Positions 24,893 through 33,003 of a stretch of DNA of 48,627 nt are shown one piece after another. A model generated the notes under the pieces. It saw only the letters and a list, made by a program, of their open reading frames with translations, did not search any database and was not told the origin of the DNA. Source of the DNA: RGIG4576 sp964613095 (GTDB taxonomy: Bacteria; Bacteroidota; Bacteroidia; Bacteroidales; Muribaculaceae); assembly GCA_964613095.1 (NCBI GenBank), contig CAZTFX010000008.1:1-48627 (forward strand). The letters are read 5' to 3'. Position 1 is the stretch's first letter. Every line of letters starts with the position of its first letter. The translations under genes and the position numbers were made by a program.

Positions 24893-25624
24893 ATGATTAT
24901 GAAAAAAAGAACAGTTTTAACAACATTACTTGTGTGTATAATATTTTCCATTACCTCAATGGCTAATAACATCGTTTCAATAAATTCAAACGACTTAACC
25001 GGTTCTCAAAAAAGAGCCCTAATTTATACTAAAGAGCTTCTTAATCTTAAAGATAATGTAATTTTGTTACCTCTTGAGATTAATGCATTAATAGGAGATA
25101 CAATAACAAAAGAACAATATCAAGCTACACCCCATTTCGAAGAAGCTTATTTTGAAGAGAACAAAAATTTTAGTGTCTCTCTTATTGTACCATTAACAGT
25201 AAAATGCAACATGGGCGTAATAAAGTCTTTTTTATACGTAAATAGTAATGGACACTCAGAATTTTACCGAATACTTAAAACAGTACTACCTATCCATATC
25301 AATAATACTAAAAATGAAACTTATTTCCTTATCACATCTAATATAGATGGGATAATGCTGAGAACAATATTGTATGATAACAATAAAATTGTTGAACAAA
25401 TTGATGGTGTTGTTGGACTTTCTGGGATAATTGATTATAAAAAAAGTAACAAAAACAGAAAAAGTATTATAACAGAAAGATTTACTAACATAAACGTACT
25501 AAAAGGCAAAGGTAACAATATACGATATGATGAATTTGAACAATATAGAGTAAATGCTATGATAGCTAAGAATGTACCTATAACACCAGGCTCTTTAACA
25601 CCAGCACCACAAAGAAAATACTAA
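24893..25624 (+). CDS. Secreted protein, family B copy 1
   Basis: The 243-residue product (or from Met3 at 24899) has a signal peptide (about 1-24, ending Ser-Met-Ala). The body carries the family B marks: LTGSQKRALIYTKELL, VILLPLEINALIGDTITKEQYQATP, YFEE, a strand SLIVPLTV, FYRILKTVL, and TSNIDGIMLRTILYDN. There are no cysteine repeats. The order of motifs (LP segment, aromatic-Ala, VP strand, T-hydrophobic, NG, Y-x-N-G) parallels the core of family A, suggesting a shared domain. Function unknown. Very AT-rich. Confidence 0.78.
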   Translation: MIMKKRTVLTTLLVCIIFSITSMANNIVSINSNDLTGSQKRALIYTKELLNLKDNVILLPLEINALIGDTITKEQYQATPHFEEAYFEENKNFSVSLIVPLTVKCNMGVIKSFLYVNSNGHSEFYRILKTVLPIHINNTKNETYFLITSNIDGIMLRTILYDNNKIVEQIDGVVGLSGIIDYKKSNKNRKSIITERFTNINVLKGKGNNIRYDEFEQYRVNAMIAKNVPITPGSLTPAPQRKY

Positions 25625-25707
25625 ACAACGTAATCACCCCTATACATTCAAGAGGACATTAATAAATCGAATAGAATATGTTTAAATATGTTTAAACATT
25701 TTTATAT

Positions 25708-26838
25708 ATGAAAAAGAATTTTTTAATTTCGTTACTGGGAATAGCAGCATTGGTTGCTACATTTGTAGCTTGTTCAGATAGTCCGAATTTTGGAGAGCAA
25801 GAAACACAAAACAACAACGAACTGATTCTAAAAGCAAAAGCTCTTATTTTAGCACAAGGCAACAATGTGTCATTGCCAAAAGTTAAAAAAGCCGGAGAAG
25901 AAAGTTTATTGTCTCGTAGTAATAGCGCATTAGTTGAAGCCACATTGTTATGGGATGAAGCTAAAACCTACAATAAGGAAAATGAAACTGTTGTTTTGGT
26001 GCCTATGCAAAATGATGAAGAAATACGTTCAAAAGTGACAATAAAAAAAGGAGAAGACCTATCTTATCAATTTGCTAAAACATTTTCTAAATTGATAATT
26101 GTATTCAGAGGAGAAGAAACAATTTCTCGCGTATTTACCTATCTTCCGGAAAGTGAATATGCCTACGATAACAAAGAAGCATTAAATGACTTGGGAATAG
26201 ATCTAAAAGAAGCCGGATTTCATGGTTTCGTGTTGGTTACATTCTTGAACGGAGACCGTTCTCATGTGTTCCGATATGAACATGGCAATTTATATAGTAT
26301 TCTAAAAAAAAGCAATACTCATTCTCATGAAGATTGTAAAGATTCAGAGTGTAATCACAATCATAATGATGACATAACCAAAACAACGGTTTCTATCAAA
26401 CTATTTACAGAATTCTCATTATCAAGATCTACTACATATAATGAAAGTAGTGAAGGAGAAGGCAATACTGGAGGTTCTAATATACCATGCTGTGGAACAG
26501 AAGACGGCAAGGTTTGTGGTTGTTCAACAAATTGTACGTGCGGAAATTATTGTGATTGTATCAATGAGATAAGTTGTTGGTGCGGATTTCAAGAAACAAA
26601 TAAATGTAGTGGTTGCGAAAAACCATACGAAGATTGTACATGTGTGAGATGTGAATACTGTGGAGATATTAACTGCTCTTGTAAAGATTTTTGTGATAAT
26701 TGCGGACACATTAATGCATATTGTACTTGTGGACCTTGTGAAATATGTAAACAGGATCCATGTGTATGCTATACATGTGCAGCATGTACAAATTCCGAAT
26801 GTTCTTGTCAAGATGGAGGATTCTGTTTGTGTAAATAA
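25708..26838 (+). CDS. Cysteine-rich lipoprotein, family A copy 2
   Basis: The 376-residue product has lipobox LVATFVAC (Cys22) and a head almost identical to A1 at the DNA level from about codon 10 to 45, and more diverged after that. The core repeats the A1 motifs: LWDEAKTY, VVLVPMQNDEEIRSKV, FAKTFSKLI, YLPESEYA, TFLNGDRSHVFRYEHGNL. Then comes a His/Cys segment (HSHEDCKDSECNHNHND) and a longer tail with 32 cysteines in CxxC/CxC pairs, for example CSGCEKPYEDCTC, CDNCGHINAYCTC and CEICKQDPCVC. Probably outer-membrane anchored and exposed; the cysteine pattern suggests metal-binding knuckles. Its own AGTACGCA hairpin follows. Confidence 0.8.
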   Translation: MKKNFLISLLGIAALVATFVACSDSPNFGEQETQNNNELILKAKALILAQGNNVSLPKVKKAGEESLLSRSNSALVEATLLWDEAKTYNKENETVVLVPMQNDEEIRSKVTIKKGEDLSYQFAKTFSKLIIVFRGEETISRVFTYLPESEYAYDNKEALNDLGIDLKEAGFHGFVLVTFLNGDRSHVFRYEHGNLYSILKKSNTHSHEDCKDSECNHNHNDDITKTTVSIKLFTEFSLSRSTTYNESSEGEGNTGGSNIPCCGTEDGKVCGCSTNCTCGNYCDCINEISCWCGFQETNKCSGCEKPYEDCTCVRCEYCGDINCSCKDFCDNCGHINAYCTCGPCEICKQDPCVCYTCAACTNSECSCQDGGFCLCK

Positions 26839-26858
26839 GAGATGTTTTATAACATTAT

Positions 26859-26907
26859 AAGTACGCAGATTGTACTCTATATATAAATACGTACTAATTG
26901 CGTACTT
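26859..26907 (+). terminator. Hairpin after family A copy 2
   Basis: Arms 26859-26875 and 26891-26907 pair over 17 positions with two mismatches and one G-T, with the same AGTACGCA core as the hairpin after A1. T-rich sequence follows. Confidence 0.65.
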
Positions 26908-26992
26908 ATGTTCCTTTTTGAATATTTTTAAAACATATTTTTGCAAAAAAATATAAACATAGAGGTAAATAACAATATAAATATAAAATCAT

Positions 26993-27703
26993 ATGAAAGT
27001 AAAAGTTATTATCATGTCATTATTATTGGGACTAGGTTTCCCTGTAATAGCAAGTACAACTAGAGTGTCAACATCCCAAATAACAACTGTGGACGTGAGT
27101 AAGATGTCGAACAAAGAAGGTAAAGCCTACGAAAAACGACAGAAAGAAATCAAAGATTCCATAGACCATGCGCAAGCCGTAAACGCTATAAAAAGCGGTA
27201 ATTTTATAATGCTTGTAGAACGTCGTGATTCAATAGAAATAAAAACAGCCGGAGAGAAACGCATCAATATCCTTATCGTTGAAAATGGTAAAGATGTATT
27301 ATTTCAAAGTGGAGTAGAAAATTCCACAACAGGAAATAATAATATGGGAGGGGTAACTGTTGATACCGAAATAACCAAAACCGGGAAAATAGAAGAAAAG
27401 AAAAACGGAGAAGTGAAATGTAAATATGATATCATGGGTATCTATTTGGCAGGTAGAATCAATCTTAAACTGAACAAAAAAGATAATTATGCCGAGATTG
27501 GAATCACCAATAATAAGGATGGTGCTTTTTATGACCTATCGGGTGTGATTTTACCATACGACAAAAACGGTATAGCAAGAGAAATTAAGATAGGTCGTAA
27601 ATTTGTTCCCAATGGAAGTGGCAAGGTTAAAGGTATGAAGGGCAACAACGACCACTTAAGTAATTACATAAATTTCGGCGAAATTAACGACAGAGAAAAC
27701 TAA
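26993..27703 (+). CDS. DUF4251 family secreted protein
   Basis: The 236-residue product has a signal peptide (1-21). After a charged helix (NKEGKAYEKRQKEIKDSIDH) it shows the DUF4251 pattern: AVNAIKSGNFIMLVERRDS, then a glycine-containing NNMGGVTVDTEITKTG, KYDIMGIYLAGRINLKL, and a late strand DLSGVILPY. DUF4251 proteins are exported Bacteroidota proteins of unknown function. It lies between A2 and B2 with its own -7-like box (TATTTTTG at 26936-26943) and is followed by an inverted repeat. Confidence 0.8.
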   Translation: MKVKVIIMSLLLGLGFPVIASTTRVSTSQITTVDVSKMSNKEGKAYEKRQKEIKDSIDHAQAVNAIKSGNFIMLVERRDSIEIKTAGEKRINILIVENGKDVLFQSGVENSTTGNNNMGGVTVDTEITKTGKIEEKKNGEVKCKYDIMGIYLAGRINLKLNKKDNYAEIGITNNKDGAFYDLSGVILPYDKNGIAREIKIGRKFVPNGSGKVKGMKGNNDHLSNYINFGEINDREN

Positions 27704-27730
27704 CGTATATCTCAAATTCTTAAAAATATA

Positions 27731-27825
27731 AGAAAAGCAGAAAGGTGTATAGTTTAAATTAATTTTACAAACTTTCTTATTTGGTATTTATGAAAACACG
27801 CACCAAGTACACCTTTCTGTTTCTT
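27731..27825. repeat. 95-base inverted repeat element
   Basis: Outer arms aagaaa...cagaaaggtgta (27731-27750) and tacacctttctg-tttctt (27808-27825) are complementary apart from a two-base bulge. The interior has a second small hairpin (agttt/aaact). It may be a long terminator after the DUF4251 gene or a small non-autonomous repeat; no target-site duplication is obvious. Confidence 0.5.
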
Positions 27826-27914
27826 ACTACAAAAATAAGCAAAATAACTGCATATTTAATATTTTTCATTATTTTTGATTGGATATTTTACTAACCACTA
27901 AATATATAAATTAT

Positions 27915-28628
27915 ATGAAAGCATGGAGAATTTTAACGTTGCTGTTGATAAGTGTTATTAGCACGTTTTTTGTATCTGCAAATGGCATAAAAACAGAAAC
28001 CTTTAGGAATTTAAATCGGGAACAAAAAGAAACACTTGAATATGCACAAAAATTGCTAACTCGTTTGGATGGGAAAGTTGCATTGCCTCTAGAAATAAAC
28101 GCTTTGATAGGAGATACAATAACCAAAGACCAATATCAAGCTACACCTTTATGGAACGAGGCATATTTTGAAGATACTGAAGATTGTTTGTCTCATCTTG
28201 TGATCCCCATGAAAGCAGTATCCCCTAGAGGTACAGTCATATCGTGCTTAAATGTGAAATATAGTAACGGTTACAATTTCTACAGAACCGTAGAAACAAT
28301 ATTGAGTACCCCAAGCCAAGTTAAAGTAACAGAAAATGCTTTCTCAGGAATTGTGGTAAAATCCAACATGAATGGAATTTTTATGAGATCGTTCATATAT
28401 GACAATGGTGAATTAAAAGAACAGATAGAAGGTTTGATAGGAAACAAAGGATACGTAGACTACGACCGCAGATTTAGATATCAAAATATTAACATACAAC
28501 AGACCATTGAACAAATGGGTGTGGGGCGTTTCAGACATGTTTCTAATTTAAAAGATAAGTACAATAACCCTGCTCACTGGATATATGGAGAAGAGTTTTT
28601 TAATAGAGTGAAAAGATTTAGGTATTAA
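27915..28628 (+). CDS. Secreted protein, family B copy 2
   Basis: I place the start at the ATG at 27915 (MKAWRILTLLLISVI...), which begins a signal peptide, not at the upstream ATG at 27879, which would add 12 hydrophilic residues and lies next to a -7-like box (TATTTTTG, 27870-27877). The product is 237 residues. Family B motifs: LNREQKETLEYAQKLL, VALPLEINALIGDTITKDQYQATPLW, YFEDTED, HLVIPMKA, NFYRTVETIL, and VKSNMNGIFMRSFIYDNGEL. The middle is closely related to B1 and B3; the C-terminal ~50 residues differ. Function unknown. Confidence 0.78.
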   Translation: MKAWRILTLLLISVISTFFVSANGIKTETFRNLNREQKETLEYAQKLLTRLDGKVALPLEINALIGDTITKDQYQATPLWNEAYFEDTEDCLSHLVIPMKAVSPRGTVISCLNVKYSNGYNFYRTVETILSTPSQVKVTENAFSGIVVKSNMNGIFMRSFIYDNGELKEQIEGLIGNKGYVDYDRRFRYQNINIQQTIEQMGVGRFRHVSNLKDKYNNPAHWIYGEEFFNRVKRFRY

Positions 28629-28840
28629 AATATCCTTTATTTTTCAAGGTGAAACTTAGTTTCTCTTAAAAAAACTATTATTACTTATCAATGAGTAGAT
28701 TCATTGCAATTCATTGATCTGGTTAAATTAAATTAATTTTCAGGGGGATTTTATATACAATTCTTTGAAATATCGTATTTTATTAATATATTTAGAGCAT
28801 TATAATGCTTTGTATATATAAACCATTAAAATGATTTATT

Positions 28841-29014
28841 ATGAAAAAGAATTTTTTAATTTCACTATTGGGAATAGTAGCATTGGTTGCTACATTTGTA
28901 GCTTGCTCCGATAGTCCAAAATTCGGAGAACAAGAAACACAAACCAACAACGAACTGATCCTAAAAGCAAAAGCTCTTATTTTAGCACAAGGCAACAATG
29001 TGTCATATTTGTGA
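28841..29014 (+). pseudogene. Family A copy 3: orphan lipoprotein head, truncated
   Basis: The 57-codon frame encodes only the A-family signal, lipobox (VATFVAC) and head, then stops at TGA (29012-29014) right after AQGNNVS. Its DNA is nearly the same as A2 up to caaggcaacaatgtgtca, where A2 goes on with its core; here the sequence switches to the leader of B3. The core and cysteine tail are missing. A headless A-family body begins at the matching codon 2.45 kb downstream (31468). If translated, it would make a 36-residue lipopeptide after processing. Confidence 0.75.
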
Positions 29015-29049
29015 AAAATAATAGTCATTTAATCATTAAATTTAGGTAT

Positions 29050-29754
29050 ATGAAAGCAAGAAATATTTTAATAATCGTATTGTTAAGCATATTATATTCA
29101 TTTAACATAACAGCACAAGAACAAATTCCTGCAAATTCTAAGAATCTAAATAAAAATCAAAAGAAAACACTTGCGTACGCAAATAGGTTGCTAAATCGAT
29201 TGGATGGCAAGATTGCGCTACCTCTTGAGGTGAATATGTTGCTAGGCGATACTATTACTAAAGAGCAATATTATGCTACGCCAACATGGGATAAAGCATA
29301 CTTTATGGAAGTAGATGGATTTACATCGACTATTATTTTACCTATGAATGTAAAAACGCCCAAAGGTGAGATAAACTCATTATTAAACATTTATAATAAT
29401 GAAGAAACTCAGTATTACCGTTTTGTCGAAACTATAATAAAACCTACTATGCCTAATAAAACAATTGAATGTTACATGATATCCAACGTACAAGGTATTT
29501 TATTACAAAATTTAATATCAGAAAATGGAATTATAGCCGAAGTACAAAACAGTATGGTTGGTTATAGTGGTGTTATTGATGGTAAATCAAATAAAAGCAA
29601 CTATGATAAAAAATCTATGGATCGTGTATTATATAAAGCTTCCGAATTTGGCAAACGGAGTATTTTTAAGTCAAATTCAAACGGACTAAATTGGATAAAA
29701 GCCAGTTCTGGTCCATTCAATTTTACTGACGGCTACAAGCCTAGAGGTAATTAA
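29050..29754 (+). CDS. Secreted protein, family B copy 3
   Basis: The start is taken at the ATG at 29050 (MKARNILIIVLLSIL...), which begins a signal peptide ending Ile-Thr-Ala; the upstream GTG at 29011 lies inside the truncated A3 gene and is less likely. The 234-residue product has the B marks LNKNQKKTLAYANRLL, IALPLEVNMLLGDTITKEQYYATPTW, AYFMEVDG, TIILPMNV, YYRFVETII and SNVQGILLQNLISENG. It starts 36 bases after A3, and the A3 break lies where its promoter would be expected. The O-antigen-ligase-like gene follows closely. Confidence 0.78.
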   Translation: MKARNILIIVLLSILYSFNITAQEQIPANSKNLNKNQKKTLAYANRLLNRLDGKIALPLEVNMLLGDTITKEQYYATPTWDKAYFMEVDGFTSTIILPMNVKTPKGEINSLLNIYNNEETQYYRFVETIIKPTMPNKTIECYMISNVQGILLQNLISENGIIAEVQNSMVGYSGVIDGKSNKSNYDKKSMDRVLYKASEFGKRSIFKSNSNGLNWIKASSGPFNFTDGYKPRGN

Positions 29755-29776
29755 TTTAATATCCTCATTGAAATAA

Positions 29777-31441
29777 GTGGATAGGTTTGTTGCAATATTA
29801 CTTGCCGGAATCACGGTGTTCTTGCCTTTTGTAGGTGAACAAGTGGATTCCGGCGATTATTGTACACTCGCAATATTAATCGCAGGAAGTATTATTGCGC
29901 TTACTATCTGCTTGTGCAGGAGGAAGGTAACTATCCCTGTGTCTCGCACCGATGTGGCACTGTTGCTGTTTATCGGGTATATTCTTATATACGATGTATT
30001 CTCATCGGGATTACACCTTAATCGCCTGTTTCTTTATGTATTCTTATCATTGCTATATATAGCTGTAAAAACAAATCGAAAACTGGTTGAAAAATATTTC
30101 CCTTACGGCATTATAATGGCAGGTATTACACAATCGGTTATGGCTTACATGCAATTAGCCGATGTAATTCCATCCAACCACAATGCTTTCCCTTGCACCG
30201 GAAGTTTCCTCAATCCCGCTCCGCTTGGTGCCGTGACCGCCCTTGCTATTGTAACCGGTGTCACTCTGATGGTTAAAAAACAAGGCTCAAAGAGATATTT
30301 GATGATTCCGGGTATAGCTTTTATGCTTCCTGTCCTTTTTTATGCCGATTCTCGTGCGGCTTGGCTTGCCTGCACTGTTACAATCGCATTATTACCACTC
30401 AACTTATTGCCGGTCAAACGAATGTGGAAGATTTTAATCTTTATTTCATGCTTGGGCTTGTCGGCAATTCCGCTATATAACCACAAGCCGACTTCTGCCG
30501 ACGCACGGTTACTGATTTGGAATAATTGTGCCGCCATGATTAAGGAGAAACCGATTATAGGGCATGGAACCGACGCTGTGAAACGCAATTATATGCTCTA
30601 TCAGGCTGAATATTTTGCCAATGGCGGAAGTGATGAAGAAAAACTGATTGTAGCACACAACAATCACGCTTTCAACGAAGCTTTGAATGTATTATGCTCC
30701 TATGGCTTAGTGGGATTTATATTGATGACAGGGATGATTGCCTACTTTTTCATCGACTCGCAAAGATCAAGTATCCTGCCATACTCTATGGGGTGTATCC
30801 TGATATTCTCAATGTTCTCTTATCCTTTGGAGGAAATAACTCTACTCACTATAGCTGTACTTATATTGGCTTTGACTCCAAACTCAATCATAACGATATC
30901 GGTTTCAGGCAAAAAACGATTGTTGTCGGTAATGGCGGCAGGTGTTGTGCTTATTGTTTTCGGTTATGATTGGAACAGTTACAGAAAATTTGACAAAGCC
31001 GTTTCCAATATGTATTGGGATAAAAAGGACGCCGATTATGCCTCTATGAATTTTTCCGACATAAAGAACAATCCGTCGATAGTGGCACGATATGGAAAAA
31101 CGCTGTATGAGGGAGGTTTTTACAGAGAAGCAATTCCCATATTGCAACAAATGGCACGATTGCGCCCTTCACCCGACGTATATTACGACTTGGGGGAATG
31201 TTATGAACGGCATAAAATGATTGCCGATGCTGAAAGGTGTTATCGCTTGGTGGCAGATATGCTCCCGGCTTATATTACACCGCAATACAAATTGCTCAAA
31301 TTGTATCAAAGAACCGAGAACGCTTTTCAAGCCGAAAAGACAGCCCGATATATGCTCTCTATGCCATTGAAAAAAGAAACAGCGGAATCGGGAAAAATGA
31401 AATCGGAAGCACACAACTTTTTATCCACAATAAAAAATTAA
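29777..31441 (+). CDS. O-antigen ligase/polymerase-like membrane protein with C-terminal TPR region
   Basis: The 554-residue product uses a GTG start; no ATG occurs until well inside the membrane domain. It has about 10-12 transmembrane segments (to ~residue 400), with the Wzy_C-type features FLNPAPLGAVTALAI, ADSRAAWLA, and WNNCAAMIKEKPIIGHG with HNNHAFNEALNVLCSYGLVGF. The C-terminal ~130 residues are TPR-like (YGKTLYEGGFYREAIPIL, YYDLGECYERHKMIADAERCYRLV). Such TPR-tailed ligase homologues are often found next to small exported peptide/protein genes in Bacteroidales; no polysaccharide locus is near. Its substrate is unknown. Its base composition is less AT-rich than the A and B genes on both sides. 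Confidence 0.78.
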   Translation: MDRFVAILLAGITVFLPFVGEQVDSGDYCTLAILIAGSIIALTICLCRRKVTIPVSRTDVALLLFIGYILIYDVFSSGLHLNRLFLYVFLSLLYIAVKTNRKLVEKYFPYGIIMAGITQSVMAYMQLADVIPSNHNAFPCTGSFLNPAPLGAVTALAIVTGVTLMVKKQGSKRYLMIPGIAFMLPVLFYADSRAAWLACTVTIALLPLNLLPVKRMWKILIFISCLGLSAIPLYNHKPTSADARLLIWNNCAAMIKEKPIIGHGTDAVKRNYMLYQAEYFANGGSDEEKLIVAHNNHAFNEALNVLCSYGLVGFILMTGMIAYFFIDSQRSSILPYSMGCILIFSMFSYPLEEITLLTIAVLILALTPNSIITISVSGKKRLLSVMAAGVVLIVFGYDWNSYRKFDKAVSNMYWDKKDADYASMNFSDIKNNPSIVARYGKTLYEGGFYREAIPILQQMARLRPSPDVYYDLGECYERHKMIADAERCYRLVADMLPAYITPQYKLLKLYQRTENAFQAEKTARYMLSMPLKKETAESGKMKSEAHNFLSTIKN

Positions 31442-31467
31442 TTAATTTAAAATATTAACAAAAATGA

Positions 31468-32961
31468 CAAGGAAATGAAATCTTTCTACCAACGGCATCA
31501 AAAAATAATGCAATCTCCAGAAATACAATATTTTCATCGCTTGCAATACCTATATGGGATAATGCTTGGAGTGAAAAGCAAGGTAATTCAACCGTACTTA
31601 TTGTACCTTTAGAGAATGAAGATATTCGTGCCAAAATAAGTTTAATAAAAGAAGAAAGGATAACATATCTGTTCGCTAAAACTTTTTCTCGCCTTATTAT
31701 TCGCCAAATAGACGGAAAGATAACATCAAATATATACACATATATGCCGGAAAGTAATTATGCCACGGATAATAGTGAAAAACTTGATACAATGGGATAT
31801 TACCCACAATATAGTTTATTCAACGGTCTTGTAATGGTTTCTACATTAAATGGAATTGCTGAGCTTGGGTATTACTTTGAAAATGGAAAATTGTTAAAAA
31901 AATCTATAATAAATAGTTGCAATAAAAATGAAACATGCTCTCATACCGACAGTATTCATAACAGTAGAGTTTTTATGATGATTAATTTTTATACCCCAAA
32001 CTCAATGTCTCGATCATCAGCTTATACTACAGATTCAGAAGTTTGTAAAAAATGTAACACATTTGGATGTGCATGCCTTCAAACTGAAGAAAAATGCAAT
32101 TGCTTTTCATTAACAGAATATTTTTGTAACAAATGCCAACAAGATTATTGTGGATGTTTAAGCTCTTCAGAAGAAACATGTCTATGTATATTTTCTAATC
32201 CCAATACTTATTGTGAAACATGCGGACAATTAAAAGATTGGTGTCTATGTCCAACACAAGAAGTATGTAATACTTGTGGTACTAACCCTTGCGTATGCCC
32301 CAAATTATGTGATAAATGCTTAATGAAACCTTGTCAGTGTCCAGAACCGGATCCAGAACCTACACCAGAGCCAATACCGGATCCAGACCCTACCCCAACT
32401 CCAATTGACACATGTAATATTTGTAATCAATATCCATGTGCTTGTTGCGATGTTTGCGGAGAATCCCCTTGTGTCTGTGTGACAAACACAACACCTAGCG
32501 AATATATTGCTCACGACAATGACATTATAATTGGCGAAGAAAGTGCTTTTACCGGTGGCGGTGATTGTTGTGCTATGGCTGTAGTTGCTATGGCTCACAG
32601 AGCTTATGGCACAGAAAAAACAGAATCGGAAATGTACCAACTATATACAGAGTTAAATGCTTTGTCTCCCGAAGAATCTACCGTTTTAGATAGAAACAAT
32701 ATTTTTATGACAAGTCAATTTAATATGGGAACAACAGATAATTTGGCACAAACTGCAACATCAAGCGTAATTATTGTGAGATATGATAGACATTATATTC
32801 TTGTTGTTGGTGTACAATACGACGGTGATTTGATTTATGCCGACCCGCATAATGGAGGGTTATATGTTGTAAACGAAAGCTACTTCTCCGGTTGTGAAAA
32901 CATTGTTATATATGGTAATGATTCTAAATCACTTAAATTAAATAATTTGGAAGATTTATAA
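31468..32961 (+). pseudogene. Family A copy 4: headless Cys-rich protein with C39-like peptidase domain
   Basis: An open frame starts right after an in-frame TGA (31465-31467) with QGNEIFLPTAS, aligning with QGNNVSLP of A2 just after the head; no start codon with a signal peptide exists, and the first ATG is 31744 (405 residues). The core is intact (IPIWDNAW, VLIVPLENEDIRAK, FAKTFSRLII, YMPESNYA, STLNGIAELGYYFENG). The tail has many CxxC/CxC pairs and a Pro/Asp/Glu linker. The final ~130 residues are a papain-fold, C39-like domain: GGGDCCAMAVVAMAHRAYG with the likely catalytic Cys, DRHYILVVGV with His, and YADPHNGG with Asp. Truncated, or a silent cassette. Confidence 0.7.
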
Positions 32962-32972
32962 AATTATTGTTG

Positions 32973-32980
32973 TATATTTG
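32973..32980 (+). promoter_or_regulatory. -7 box before the 33004 gene
   Basis: TATATTTG lies 24 bases before the ATG. A TTTG at 32946-32949 is 23 bases upstream, slightly too far for the consensus. Confidence 0.4.
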
Positions 32981-33003
32981 ATTAATCTAAAACCTTTCAA
33001 TTT

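Noticed and set aside
29015..31467. Transposon insertion splitting the A3/A4 gene
   Set aside because: No transposase, terminal inverted repeats or exact target-site duplication is seen; rearrangement or cassette shuffling is kept as the explanation.
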